Source of the DNA: Hybos culiciformis
Taxonomy: Eukaryota; Arthropoda; Insecta; Diptera; Hybotidae
Direction: 5' to 3'
Assembly (NCBI GenBank): GCA_964007475.1
Contig: OZ023273.1
Span: 930,001-994,000 of the forward strand
Length of the DNA: 64,000 nucleotides
Shown here: piece after piece, positions 23,901 through 36,159 of the stretch
Layout: every line of letters starts with the position of its first letter
How positions within the stretch are numbered: the first letter of the stretch is position 1
Notes under the pieces: model-generated
What the model saw: the letters and a program-made list of their open reading frames with translations, nothing else
Database searches by the model: none
Told to the model about the DNA's origin: nothing
Made by a program: the position numbers and the translations under genes

Positions 23901-26900
23901 TGTGCATATCTCAATTAATAACTAATAACAAAAAATTTATTATAAAAAAAATATTTAGTATAGTTCCTTACCATCTAGAAAGAAAGAAGTCCACTCCACT
24001 CAAGAGTATTCGAACCAAAATGAAAAGTACTACAATAGTAGTTATTACATACATATTGTCTAATGACATGAAATATGATTTGTAAACCTTAAATTTCACC
24101 GACCCCACGGCTTGAGCTTCTTTTCTATCTTCTCCTGTATCTTCCAATACGCTGGTCAGACGTTGAATTAATTCTATTTTCTTTTCACTTTCACTTATTG
24201 AACTACTAACTGATTCAGTGCCATCTCCAGATTCATCATGGGTTTGTGTTAAAAATTCAAATTTATTCATTGCTTCTAAATTTTGATAACTTCCCTGAGC
24301 TTCAATTTGTCCACCATTCATTAATATTAAATGTTCAACATTTTTTAAGTACTGTAATTGATGAGTCACAAGTATACAAATTTTGTCAGAGAGAAACTCT
24401 TGAATACATTTTTCAAAAATATGTCTTCCGACATGAGTGTCAACTGCCGAGAGTGGATCGTCTAATAAATATACATCAGCTTTCTTATAAACAGCTCTGG
24501 CTAAATTAACCCGAGCTTTTTGCCCACCACTTAAGCTTATTCCTCGTTCTCCTACAATCGTTTTATCCCCATGAACTAAGAGTTCTAAATCTCTTTCCAA
24601 AGCACAAACCTTAAGAACTTTTTTATATCGCCGCTCGTCAAATTCTTCAATAAATACGATATTATCCTTTATGCTACCTTCAAACAGCCACGGTTCTTGG
24701 CAGGCATAGCTTAAACGACCATTTATTTGTACATTTCCTGAGATTATACCAAGTTCACCTAAAATAACATTTAAAAAAGATGATTTTCCACATCCAACTG
24801 GACCGACTACAGCAATCAACGGTCCATTTATTTCAATATTAAAATCATTGATAGTAAAAGTTTTATTTGCAACACTATCATCCGAATTATGACCACCCCA
24901 AGATGCGAAAACTTTTGTAAAAGTTATAGATTTTTTTTTTGTATCATAAAATATTTGGCGTTTGCTTTCATCTTCTAGTAAAACTTTGGCATTTCCATTC
25001 GAAATATTATTTTCATGACTATTATGTATTTTTTTTTCATTTGACACTGATTTTTGTTTCCAACCTTCGTCTTCCAAAAGAAAATCTCTGACACGATTAC
25101 AGGAAATATAGGCTTCAGCACAAAATGTTATAGCCATTGGCCAAAAGTGAATCATTGAATCATTTAATGAGTTACAAATAGCCGAAACTATGAAAACTTT
25201 TCTAGCAGTCATTTCATCTCCCAAATAAACATACGAAACTAAACTGAAAAATATTGAAAACTTTGACACCATTGAAGTTATTGCTAAAGATGCAAAAATT
25301 CTCATTGTTCCACGTATAGCATTGATTTCTTTTCTTCTGACGGCAGAAACGACATTCGCAAATGAATGCTCCCATGCGTACATTTTAATAACTTGAATCC
25401 CTTGAATAATTTCATTCATCAGTTTAACACGCTTATCTGTTCTTTCAGCAGTTCTTTTACGATATACCGCCGCTTTTTTAGCACCCCATGCTTGTAACGG
25501 AATAAAACTTAACATGAAACCGACCCCTATTATTGCTGAAATGCCAATTTCGCGGTACATTAAATAGCCTAAAAAAAATAAAAATACATTTTATATATTC
25601 ATATGAAGATACATAAAAATTAATTAAGATTTTGACATTTTAAAAACCACCAGTTCAACAAATTTCTTTTTTTAAGGTACACAAATATACAAACCTAAAA
25701 CTAAAGCTTCTAATGGTCCTTTCCAAATGTCATGTAAGAATGCTATAGCAACATCAAATCTGGCAATGTCATTCGACATGATATTAATAGCTTTTGCGCT
25801 CAGACCATCGTTACTAGAAGATTTTGAGATTCTTAATGCTTTCCGATAAATAAGACCACCACAAGCTAACCGCAACTTAGTTCCAATTGTGAAAATTTCA
25901 AATATAAATGGATGAAACACTAATACTGGTACAAGTATGCATAAAAACACATAACCACCTAAAATATAAAATACAAAATTTTAAAGTCTGACATCAGATT
26001 TTATTAATGTGTCTCTTTAATAAATTAATAAATTAGTCAGTAATTAATAGAGATAGAGTTTTCTGAATGGTCATTATATACCAATTCAATCTGGAAAATA
26101 CAATTCCATTCATGACAGAATATATTAATGTTCAGGTGGTATATTAAGAATTAAGTTAATTCAGTAATAAGCATCAATTGAACTTACTCGCATTAATATA
26201 TGCTTCTTCTTTGGTAACTATTGTACTATTTGTACTAAATTGTGAAAAATATGTTATTAATGTTCCTAAACATATTGGTTGCAAAATCCTGAAAAAAAAA
26301 AATGTAAAAATTAATGATTTCGAATAAACTATGTTTACTATTAAATATTTGTATTGAATTAATTACCTCACTGCTGATTCTACGAGAGCAAACATTAAAG
26401 ATATAGGTATTATTTTCAATCCATATCCAATGAATATGGCTCGTAAAATGCTAGGATTTTTACGTTTTAATTCTTTGTCCCATATTATACTGAAGCTATT
26501 TGTGATTTTTTCACTATCTAAGCATGGACGGCGCTCATAAAGCTCTTCTTCTTTCAGTGGCCTTCTGAATCCTTTATAAAATAATTTTCGCACCCACCTA
26601 AAAATACAAGAAATCATATTTCAATTTCATTTTAATTTCACTCATCTTTTAAGAGATAAGAATATAAATAAATAAAGTGCTATACGATCGAAAGAAATCA
26701 GTCAAATTTAACTTAAATCTTTATTTGATTTTCTTTTGTTTTTTACTTTATTTCATACAAACCTCTGCGCCTTAAAATTGTTTTACAAACCTATTTGCCT
26801 CACCTTGTAATTATAAGTTATTATAATCTACAAACTTAAATACAAGAAGAACTTCAAAGCCTATTATAAAATAACAAATATGTATTTCATACAAAACGTC

Positions 26901-29900
26901 TGAATTAAAAATTTTTCTGGCAGAATTGGATTGTTTTGGAACAACAACTTGACAACCTTAAAATTTGATTAAAAAAATAGTTTGCAAGTCTTAAATTTGC
27001 TGAGCAAATTCAATTTAATGTCAAGTTAATCTCCTTATAAAAAAATCAAAATAATCATACTTAATGTCTTAAAAAAATTTCTACTTATCTTTTAATGCAT
27101 AGATCAATTTTTAACCGCTTGTTTCCAGACTTTTTTTTGTTTCTTATCTTATAAAGATAATTTGTAATAAAATTATATTAGCTTATATTCAATTGTTTGT
27201 CCTCGAGTTTGTCATTAAATTTTTTTTTAAAGAAATTTTATCTTATCGGTTCAAGCTCGTACGTAGTTTTTTAAAAAATATGTATAACTGTTTATACTCC
27301 TCTATTGAATGATAATTTCTCATTATTACTTAATTGAAAACTCATGCAACATTATTTCTAATAATATTTTTAATAAAAACTTATTATAAATCATTTGATT
27401 TAATCAACTAATGATGAAATACAGTATAACATATATTTTTTATATTATGTTGATAGAAATGAACTATTGCATATACCAAATAGTATTGTATTCTTAGGTT
27501 TAATGGTTTTCAAGCACGTTTTAATACGGCGGATTCGAATTGTATATATATATATAAATCCATATGTATATCAATTGAAAATTAAAATTCAAATTATATG
27601 TTATGCTTTTATATTGAATTTACTAGAGACTATATTAGTCATTAATTTCAACAATAAATATTGTTATTATTTTTTTTGTAGGTATTAATCATAATGTGAA
27701 CTTTTATTCTAATTGGAAAAAAGTGAGATATCAAAATTTAATTTTATTAATAATTGCTTCGCGCACTCAAAATTCGAATGAAAATAATTTTTATTTGATT
27801 TTGGATTAACCACATTATTTTATAAATAATTTAATGGTTTTAAAATAAAAATATACCTTCTTCTATGTAAATTTTACATTGCTATTTTCATTTAAAAATT
27901 ATCAAAAATGGGTTCAAAAATGTGATCTGTAGACAAAGTTTGTTTGAACAGAAAGTTAGAAGATGTGGGTATATATGTATGTTGGTAGATTTAGCTGTAT
28001 TTAATCAAAAAATTAATTCCAGTAATATTTTATACAAATGAAAAAACATAATAAAAATGCTACTATCTAGCTTCGTATTCTGAAATGCAGTATTATTCAA
28101 GTGAATTATGATATTTACGTAATATATTATAAGTGTACGTAAATGAATAATAAAAGAAATCCACTATAAACAAAAAAAATAACTTAAAAAAATAAATCTT
28201 TCTTAATGAATTCTATTTCTTTATCACTTTGTTAACATTCGAATAAAACTAAACAAAGCAAATTTTTTTTTTCTCTTGAATTGTGATTGTTTTAAAAATA
28301 TATAAAGAACAGTAACTCTTAAATGAAGTATGGGACCCGCTTTCAACGTTTAGATTTAAGATACTTTACGTTTAAGATACCTTGATCACAACTAGATGCT
28401 AAACATATTTTTTAGGTTCCTTCAATATCATTTACTAATAATAACCATTTAGTTTTTTTTTAAGCTTCTCTAATCGGAATTTACCTATCCAACACTGTAG
28501 TTTTCATGAAAATCCATTAACAATTTTATTGTAAATATAAAATGTGGTTGAGAGCCTCTAACTCCTTTATTTTAATCGAGATAATATCGAATGAGATTAC
28601 GCATATTTTAACATTCAAACAATAGGAATCGATTAGGCAATTCATTAATAAGTATGTATTAGAAATTTTAGGAAATTTTAGAAAATCTAAATAAAAAATA
28701 GAACTTTAAAATACGTAAATACCTATATTGTACATTGTATAGAAATACATACTTTATAATTATAAAAATAAGTAGGTACATATACTGTGTACTGTAAATG
28801 CATGCATGTATGTAATTATATTTACTTTATTAACCAAAACTCATATGATTTTCTGATGGATAAAAGAATGCAAATTATAAAAACTTTATGAGTACCTATT
28901 TACTTTAGATAAAATTACTTTAATCGTTATAAGTTTTAAACTTGCAACCTCAACTAACTATAATATTATTGCTAATTCGAGTTAATTACAAATAATCAGA
29001 CATTAAAATGTCATCTGAAACTGAATTGATTTATTGTTTATAATATTAAAATTCCAATAGACAATATTATAAACAAAAAGGAAAAATAAAGTTTGATAAT
29101 TAACAAATTTAATGAATCATAGTGGCTTTAGAAATAAAAATGAAATAGACCACATATCTATAACAAAATTAATAAAATAAAATATATGTATTTAAATATT
29201 AAAATTAAATGTAAAATGAAATTAATATTTTATCGAGCCTTGATAAGCCTTCCAGGACAAGCGATAAAAATAAAGAAATGAGTAGTTTATTTCAATTTAC
29301 AAAATTGTCTCAATCTCAACCACTAATCCAACAAAAAAAAACAATTTCCAGGACACTACAAACACAAATATTAATTTTTGTATAAATATTTGTGGTTTAT
29401 CAACTGCGGCTTGCGCAATTGATAATTTTGGAAAATTTGTATGTAAGGCTTTGCGAATATGTCGCTAGCACTCGATCACATCCAATCACGACTAAACTAA
29501 CTCGCGAAAACCCATGAAAAGCCAATATAGTGTTATAAAAATAATGAACAGTATACTTGCGAATGTTAATTTGTTCATTTTCAAAAGCTCTATTTCTCTA
29601 AATATTTATTTTCATCAATACCTTGAATCTCCACAATATCTATTTTTATTTTACCTTGACTTTTATCCAAATTTTTTAGTTCATTACCGCTGTGTTTAAC
29701 TGGACGTGACGGACGCGACGGTGACGTTACAAACGTGAGAGACGTTGTGATTAAATTTTTTGCAGTTATACTGGACGTCTTCAACGTTGTAAAACTAAAA
29801 AGTAAGCTTTGGTAAACAAAACAACTTTCACTACTTTTTTCAAATAAATTTATTATTTATTCGGGCATTAAAACAGAATGCTTTGATTATCAACGTCCTT

Positions 29901-31697
29901 AACGTAAAAAGTTAAAATAGATTTAATTTTTTACGTCGTCAACGTCGCGTCGTTAACGTCAACGTCCAGTTAAACCGTCTCCATACACTTCCATACATTT
30001 AATATTTCTTACGTCTTTAACGTCACGTCCGTCGCGTCCGTCGCGTCCAGTTAAACAGAGCTATTAAAGCGTGAATAAAAAATAAACTAATGTAAGAGCA
30101 GTTTGTAATATGAAAACTTTACTTTCAAAATAACAAGAATAATAAAGTTAAAAAACTGCCATAAAACCAATAAATAATAGTTATGTATTTAATTTATTTA
30201 TACATTAGTAAAATAAAATTGTCAATTTGCCATAAATCATTAGTTTTTTCCTTCTAATAATTGCAACAAATTTTTATTTATCTAATATTATGTTAAATAA
30301 ATGTCGCAACATTGCGCAACATAAATGAAATAATTGTAAGTACTCTTCGATTACGACTATAATATTTAGCCTTTTCAAAATAATTGAATAAACTACTATT
30401 TATGTAGGTATATATAGTTATTATCAAGGTTTCTAAAATCTAGCCTAAATAATAATTTAAAAAAAAATACAAATATTACGCAATATAATTAAAATAATAT
30501 TAAGTTTTAAATTGCTTTGATTCTCTAAGTCTAAACACAAAATGGCATCGGCAATTTGCACCTCTGGAGTCGCACTACAAAAAATTTGTTCTTAAGTTAA
30601 ATGGACATTATACAGATTATAATTACATATATAAATTATAATATAATTACATATATAATTATAATATAAATTATAATATAATTGCATATTTAATTATAAT
30701 ATAAATTATAATAGATTTTTTTAATTAGTAAAATATTTTTTATTTAAATATTTTTGAAAACGGTCAAGAAAAAAATATGATTTCTGTTGGGGCCGTCGAG
30801 ACGAATATTCCAAAATTAATGGAAAAAAATATAATCCTTTTGGAAAAAGGTTAAGTACTGAATCTTTATTTTTATTACCAAAATTTTTGTCTATCGGCCG
30901 GAAGTCATCATCCTCAAAAGAATAAAACGACACCAACCAAATGACTTATTTGGTTATTATGTACATGACTTATAAGTTACAGATATATTTTTTCTTATTT
31001 CTCTAATTTAACATCTAGCATATACAACATATTATGTTATGTATAGGTATTTACATTGTACATAATCGTATGTATTCAAAATTATTTTCTAAAAAAATTC
31101 ATTTCTCATTTTTGAATTAACATTAAAATAAAATAATTGGCCTAGTAATAACTTAATAAATAATTTATATAATCAACTTAGGTACCTTCATATTTTTCGT
31201 AAATCTTGAATTATAAAAAGTTTAAGCACGACTTAGACGGGTAGAATAATTATTCAACTAAATAAACTAAATAAAGTTGAAAAACTACTTCTTCTAACAA
31301 CATTCATGAACATTACGACACATTACTCAACTTCTCTACTAAGTCATATCACTCATACAAATAATATCAAAATGATTTGATGTTTTTCAAACAGGTTGAA
31401 AACTTGTTCAAAAACGCTGGCAACAACCCTATAGACCAGTAAATTTTAAGTTGATCAACTGAAGTTCAATAAACATTTAACTCGTCTGTATCATCATATC
31501 ATACTGACATTAAAATGTAAATCTTTATAAACATTTTTAATTGCCACGCATAACAATTATTAACAAATTATTTAAAAAATTAAGGTAATAAAAAATAATC
31601 AATTTTTAAAATCTTACCAAAAAGTCCATCTATTGAAATAATTTGCTTTTTCATATGGATTTTCTTTTTTTTGTTTTATTTTATTAGTATTATTCAT
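20978..31697 (-). CDS. ABCC4/MRP4-like ABC transporter, copy B
   Basis: Exons 5' to 3': 31697-31618, 26597-26367, 26288-26188, 25958-25695, 25568-23972, 23641-23269, 22664-22514, 22447-21499, 21248-20978; 1338 residues, full length for ABCC4. The start [20 protein letters not shown] is the only ATG in frame in exon 1 and fits the family's N-terminus (NPxExA...FW). Domain 1: Walker A GPVGCGKS (about 481-488), LSGGQ (about 571), YLLDD. Domain 2: GRTGAGKS (about 1114), FSMGQ (about 1216; the family often has FSVGQ), ILILDE, IAHR. It is colinear with copy A: most introns match in place and phase, but B has one extra intron (25959-26187) where A has one continuous exon. Intron 1 is 5 kb. B is probably the canonical copy, since its sequence is closer to vertebrate ABCC4. 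Likely a plasma-membrane organic-anion exporter; substrate unknown. Confidence 0.94.
29693..30057. mobile_element. Inverted-repeat element with CGAC-rich ends
   Basis: Left end TGTTTAACTGGACG followed by TGACGGACGCGACGGTGACG. The right end, read in reverse, is TGTTTAACTGGACG followed by CGACGGACGCGACGGACGTG. A second right-like end (…GACGTTAACGACGCGACG, AACGTCCAGTTAAAC at 29961-29975) lies 80 bases inside, so the element has a duplicated tip. No clear target duplication and no transposase. Confidence 0.6.
30617..30715. repeat. AT-only palindromic tract
   Basis: About 100 bases made of ATTATAATATAA-type units repeated several times, almost entirely A and T and self-complementary. Likely a simple-sequence expansion. 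Confidence 0.6.
30721..30957 (-). other. Unidentified open frame in intron 1 of transporter B
   Basis: An open frame on the minus strand without a good ATG. It reads about 75 residues, including [27 protein letters not shown] and [16 protein letters not shown]. Composition is more protein-like than the surrounding AT-rich sequence. I do not recognise it. It could be a 3' exon of a small secreted peptide gene, a decayed exon, or chance. Confidence 0.2.
31300..31503 (+). repeat. Dispersed repeat, second copy
   Basis: Diverged inverse copy of 5863-6046. Contains TTTTAAGTTGATCAACTG and CATTTAACTCGTCTG. It lies about 115 bases from exon 1 of transporter B, inside intron 1. Confidence 0.5.
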
Positions 31698-32645
31698 TAT
31701 TCATAGGATTTTTTTTATTTTATTCTTAGACAAGTAATTTAAAAAAATGTGTTCGTAGCTCACGTTTAACAATTCAATTTATTTAACTAATTAAAAACAT
31801 AAAAATTTTTATTTTAAGTACAGGAACCTATACTATACTATGTTGTTGTATATTGAACAAATCTTAATAAAATACTCGTGATTTTATTGATTTGTTTTTC
31901 ACATTTTTTTTTTGAGGTCACTGGTATCCAAAATTATTAAATTTTTAAATTTCTTCTGATTGCGAAATTGTATTTTAATTTTTATTTTTAAATCTTTTTA
32001 ACGATCAAAGTCAAGGTTTATTTAAATTCTAAATTAATTAATTCTTTTATTTTTGTATTTATGCGAAAAAATTTATCTCTATTATACTATACTTATCAAT
32101 TTCACAATTAAACTTAAAAAAGAATATTATCTCTCAATCAATGCTTTTATTTTTCTATTTTATTTGAAAAATAAGTAGAAAAACAAATATTTAAAAATAA
32201 AATTATAAAGCTTAATAATAATAAAAAATATGAAACGTCTGCTTCATAAAAATTCTAGTACTCAACTAAAAAAAGTATGACAATTTGTGAAAATCATATG
32301 GTAGTCGCTGTCGTCATCATATAAAAAATAGCAAGTAGCAATAACATATATAAACAACATAAAAATTACCATTATATCAACAACAGAGAAAATTGAGAAT
32401 AAAATTTTATTCTTTTATAATATATTATATTTACTACACTTGCAAACATCGTCGGTTATTTGTACAAAAATCGTATTTATGGTAAAAAAATAACAAAAAT
32501 TAATTTAAGTGTACAAAATACAATAAGTTTACTCGTACTCATAATATTAAGATATTTAGATACAAAATGTTGATAATATAAATAAAATTAAAGACCTCCG
32601 ACAAAAATAACAAACAATACATTCAAAGCATCTCGTAGGCATAAT

Positions 32646-32803
32646 AGTAGATTATTGTATATGTTAACTAAATTTGTTATTAATTACGAGGTGTCTATAC
32701 ACACAAACACATAGACACGAGTCAAAATTATATCACGAGACCGAAGGTGTGCATAGACAACGCGAGTTGTTATAACAAATTTTGTTAACATATCCAATAT
32801 ACT
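32646..32803. repeat. Imperfect palindrome, MITE-like
   Basis: Two arms of about 55 bases in inverse orientation share ATATGTTAAC, AAATTTGTTAT and TGTCTAT(A/G)CAC with a few mismatches. The ends read AGTAGATTATTG and, in reverse, AGTATATTGG. No target duplication recognised. Confidence 0.45.
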
Positions 32804-32871
32804 GTTTTAATGCGTAGGGGAGAGGTAGTTGCAAAGAGAGAATATAGAGATAATTTATAATAAAAAATAAA

Positions 32872-33056
32872 GATAAAAGAAGCCAAGGGAAATGTTCCAC
32901 GTTAATCATTCTTTAATTTCCCTTTCTTTTACAGACAAAAGAAGCCAAGGGAAATGTTCCACGTTAATCATTCTTTAATTTCCCTTTCTTTTACAGATAA
33001 AAGAAGCCAAGGTAAATGTTCCACGTTAATTATTCTTTAATTTCTCTTTCTTTTAG
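32872..33056. repeat. Three tandem copies of a 62-bp unit
   Basis: Units begin GAYAAAAGAAGCCAAGG at 32872, 32934 and 32996, an exact 62-base period. Copies 1 and 2 are nearly identical; copy 3 has a few substitutions. Each unit is itself weakly palindromic (AAAAGAAGCCAAGGGAAAT against ATTTCCCTTTCTTTT). Confidence 0.85.
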
Positions 33057-33170
33057 TGATATTATTTTTGTGTATGAATTACGTAGTTCTCATTTTTTCT
33101 CTTTTTTTTTTTTTTTTGTATTTGGTTGTATTGAAATATTGTGAGAGATATTATGTTTATTTAGGTATTA

Positions 33171-33389
33171 CCATAGATTAAGAATACAGAAAGATGGAAA
33201 GCTTCATACAACATTTTTTCAGCCTTTTTTGGTATTTTATTGTGAAGGTGTTAGTAAAACTAAATAAAATTCTTTTCATACATTGATAATTATCACGTAC
33301 TTTATTTTGTTTTACTAACACATTGACTTAAAAATACCAAAAATAATGTTGTATGAAGCTTCCCATCTTTCTGTATTCTTAATCTATGG
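33171..33389. mobile_element. 219-bp palindromic MITE flanked by TA
   Basis: Ends CCATAGATTAAGAATACAGA in inverse orientation. The similarity runs on through AAGATGG, AAGCTTCATACAACATT and GTTAGTAAAAC, so almost the whole element is one hairpin. TA lies on both sides (33169-33170, 33390-33391), as for Tc1/mariner-type insertions. Confidence 0.7.
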
Positions 33390-34410
33390 TATTACGTAAT
33401 ATTCAATAGGAAACATCTAAATGATTTCATTATTCACGCTGATGCATCTAAATTTTTTCATTATATACGTATTTTAATACAAACTTCTTTTTCCACATAA
33501 GTATACATTTTTTTAATGCAGAATAATCAAAAATTAATTATTTTAATTAACTTGATTGATTTAAAGCTTTAAAATTAGTTTTTCATCAAAACAATTTTTT
33601 TTAACTCGATGAAAAAATGTATAACTTCACGTACATATTTTTAAGGCATTTTTTGCAATGTGATCTCTATAATAATGACTTATTATAATAAAATGTTGAG
33701 AAGATCGAGTCCAGAAATGGATTGTATTGTAGCGACATTGGATGAAGAAAAATTTAATTCTTTATTTAGTAAATAATTACTTTTAAATAACAATTTAAAG
33801 AAAACAACAACAGAAATATAATTTTTCTATTAAAATTTTTCCTTTTACATAATACACATAATACTTTTTAAATGAGTCGGTTGTTCGTTCTAAATTAGCA
33901 AACTTTTTTATATTATTGTTTTACACTTTAGTTTTTAGTAATTTAAATTCGTTTAACAGAAATTATGCATCTTCTGTTAATAATGAAATAAATAATAAAT
34001 TAAATTCAAAAGTAATATATTTAAAAAAACCTTAATTTTAATAAAACCGTATTTCACAGCAATAAATGTGAAAAATAATAACCAATTAATAAAAAACGCG
34101 TAATAGTTAATAAGTAAAGGATTTTTTAAGGTAGTTTAATCATTTACATTCATTATATTAAAAAGTAATTATTAAAAATCGGCCTTTGTTTTTATTTTTT
34201 TTTTTATTATTTTCAAATTAAAAGTAAATATAATTTATTCTACAAATAAGCTCATAATGAAATTAATTATAATTTTAGTATGTATTATGTGAAAAACTAC
34301 TTAAAGAAAATATAATTATGTTTATGTATATAAATTTCAAAACTTGGCTATGAAAAATTATTTTAAATTAAACATTTTGTACTTTATATTAATGAAATTA
34401 TCTGTTCAAT

Positions 34411-36159
34411 TTAATCTGAATCTGAATCACTATCGATTGCTTCACCATCATTATTTTGATTCTGATTAGCTGGTGCACCATAGCAATGTAATTGCTTTCT
34501 CCAAATTTTTATTAAGCCGTCGAAAGCACGCCGACTGTATTTACCATATTTATTTGGAGTTCTTGGGTGTTCTTTTAATCTTTTAGTCCTGAAAAAAAAA
34601 ATAATCTATTCTGTTTACTAAATACACATAAATGTACAAAATTAGTTTCACAATTCAATATTTAGAAATCTGTTATTTTAAATAATTCATTTCTAATGCT
34701 TGTTAATGGAATATTTCTAACTTTTAATTGTGGCTATTTCTAGTTTTTACTGTTAATTGATATTATTTTTTGCTCAACTATTTTAAGAAAATATGATAAC
34801 TTTTTGCTGTTACATTTAAATTGTGTTCTTGATCCCGACGTTCTGGGGATTATTATGCACCGCTATTAATCATAATATTCTGTGCTTCTTTAACTAAAAA
34901 AAAATACTAGGTATATATGCCTGAAATTCTTACCATCGATCTTAATTTATATTATAACTCCCCAGAATAATTCAAATCTTATTCCAATTCAAGAAATTTA
35001 GAAAATGAAACTTTAATGCCTTTTTTAAATGTCCTATGAAGTCATAGTTAAACAAGGAGAGCCAGAAACATTATTTTATTGTTCAAAACCTAATCATTTG
35101 AAAAACAGATTTCCATTCTAAATATTTTGAAATTTTGGGAGATTATTTAATTTAATATTACTTTGGCACCAATTCAACATAACGATCATATGATAAAGTA
35201 TTTTTTCCATAATCAATTTGTTTTTGACGTCTATTTAAGATAACCGGATCAGTTTCAATATATTTTGAGCTTGAACCACTACTACTCGAATAACTATTAT
35301 GTCTAACACGTTTTTGTTTTAAAAAATTTGGTTCACGATTTGATGAAAATGGATTATCCTCGTTTGGACTCTCCGAACGACTCATATCATTATCAGAATA
35401 ACGTCTTTTGAAAGGTGTTATTAATTTTTCTTCCTTAACTAATCGTTCAAATTTTTTTTCATTGACACTGTCTGCAAAAATAAAAATATTTTAAAATAAT
35501 TAGAGTAAAAGTTATTGTTCAATTACATCTACATTATACTCAATCAAAAGAAGGAAAAATTAGAATAGAATAAGAATAATCTTGTTTAATTATGGTTTTA
35601 CACATAACATAAAAAAAATTAATAAAATCTAATTTTTTCAAAAAACAACTATAAAGAGCTTTCTAATAAAATTTTCGTGTTAATCATATCAAAAATGACA
35701 ATAGAATCTGATTACAGAATTCTTATTCATTCAAAAAAATAATAAAATAGAAACAAGATCAACAAGAGTAATGTCGAACAAAATCTTCCGATAATTTATT
35801 TACTTTAATTTCATTGTTCATACATTTAGGTATTATTTATTAATTCATTACCAATGAAATCTATTGAAATTTCTCTATCAGATGATGAATCTTGTTTAAT
35901 GTCTTGTTTTGATACATCACTGTCAGATTTATTGATATTAATAAAAGTGCTTTCGTATAATTTCTCATCAAAACTGTTGTCATTAAATTCTTCTTGACAC
36001 AAACTTAAGCTAATAGAATTTCGAATCCTTTGTAATTCAACCGGATCATTTTCTTCTAAATGTACTTCAGTAGCCCAAGAAATTTTTTCTGTTTTACTTC
36101 CAGTTGCTTTTGATGATGATTCCACTTGATGTGCATTATCTGATATCATGTTTTCTTCC
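34411..36159 (-). CDS. Slbp: Histone RNA hairpin-binding protein (SLBP)
   Basis: Binds the 3' stem-loop of replication-dependent histone mRNAs for their processing. Coding exons 36149-35852, 35471-35162 and 34588-34411 give 261 residues. A splice acceptor 10 bases before the ATG (exon edge 36159) implies a non-coding first exon upstream that I could not place. The RNA-binding domain (about 172-242) is intact: [24 protein letters not shown] (194-197), TPNK (213-216) and [21 protein letters not shown]. The TPNK threonine is a phosphorylation site in the family. The protein ends DSDSDSD, as does Drosophila SLBP, where that acidic tail is phosphorylated. The N-terminal half is Ser-rich and acidic with no other domain. 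It is divergent from Rpn2, about 3.3 kb away. Confidence 0.95.

Larger units (their letters stand above)
26606..31617 (-). other. Large first intron of transporter B
   Basis: About 5 kb of AT-rich intron; the splice acceptor itself lies at 26598-26599. Contents I can support: a CGAC-rich inverted-repeat element (29693-30057), an AT palindromic tract (about 30617-30715), an unexplained open frame (30721-30957 minus) and one copy of a dispersed repeat (31300-31503). Nothing convincing was seen in 26700-29600. Confidence 0.5.
31698..34410. other. Spacer between SLBP and transporter B
   Basis: 2.7 kb holding the promoter of transporter B at its low-coordinate end and the 3' flank of SLBP at the other. 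Contains a palindrome (32646-32803), a 3 x 62 bp tandem repeat (32872-33056) and a small TA-flanked transposon (33171-33389). No gene seen. Confidence 0.5.

Noticed and set aside
32646..33056. CRISPR-like array from the 62-bp repeat
   Set aside because: Eukaryotic context, only three directly adjacent units, and no spacers between repeats; a plain tandem duplication.
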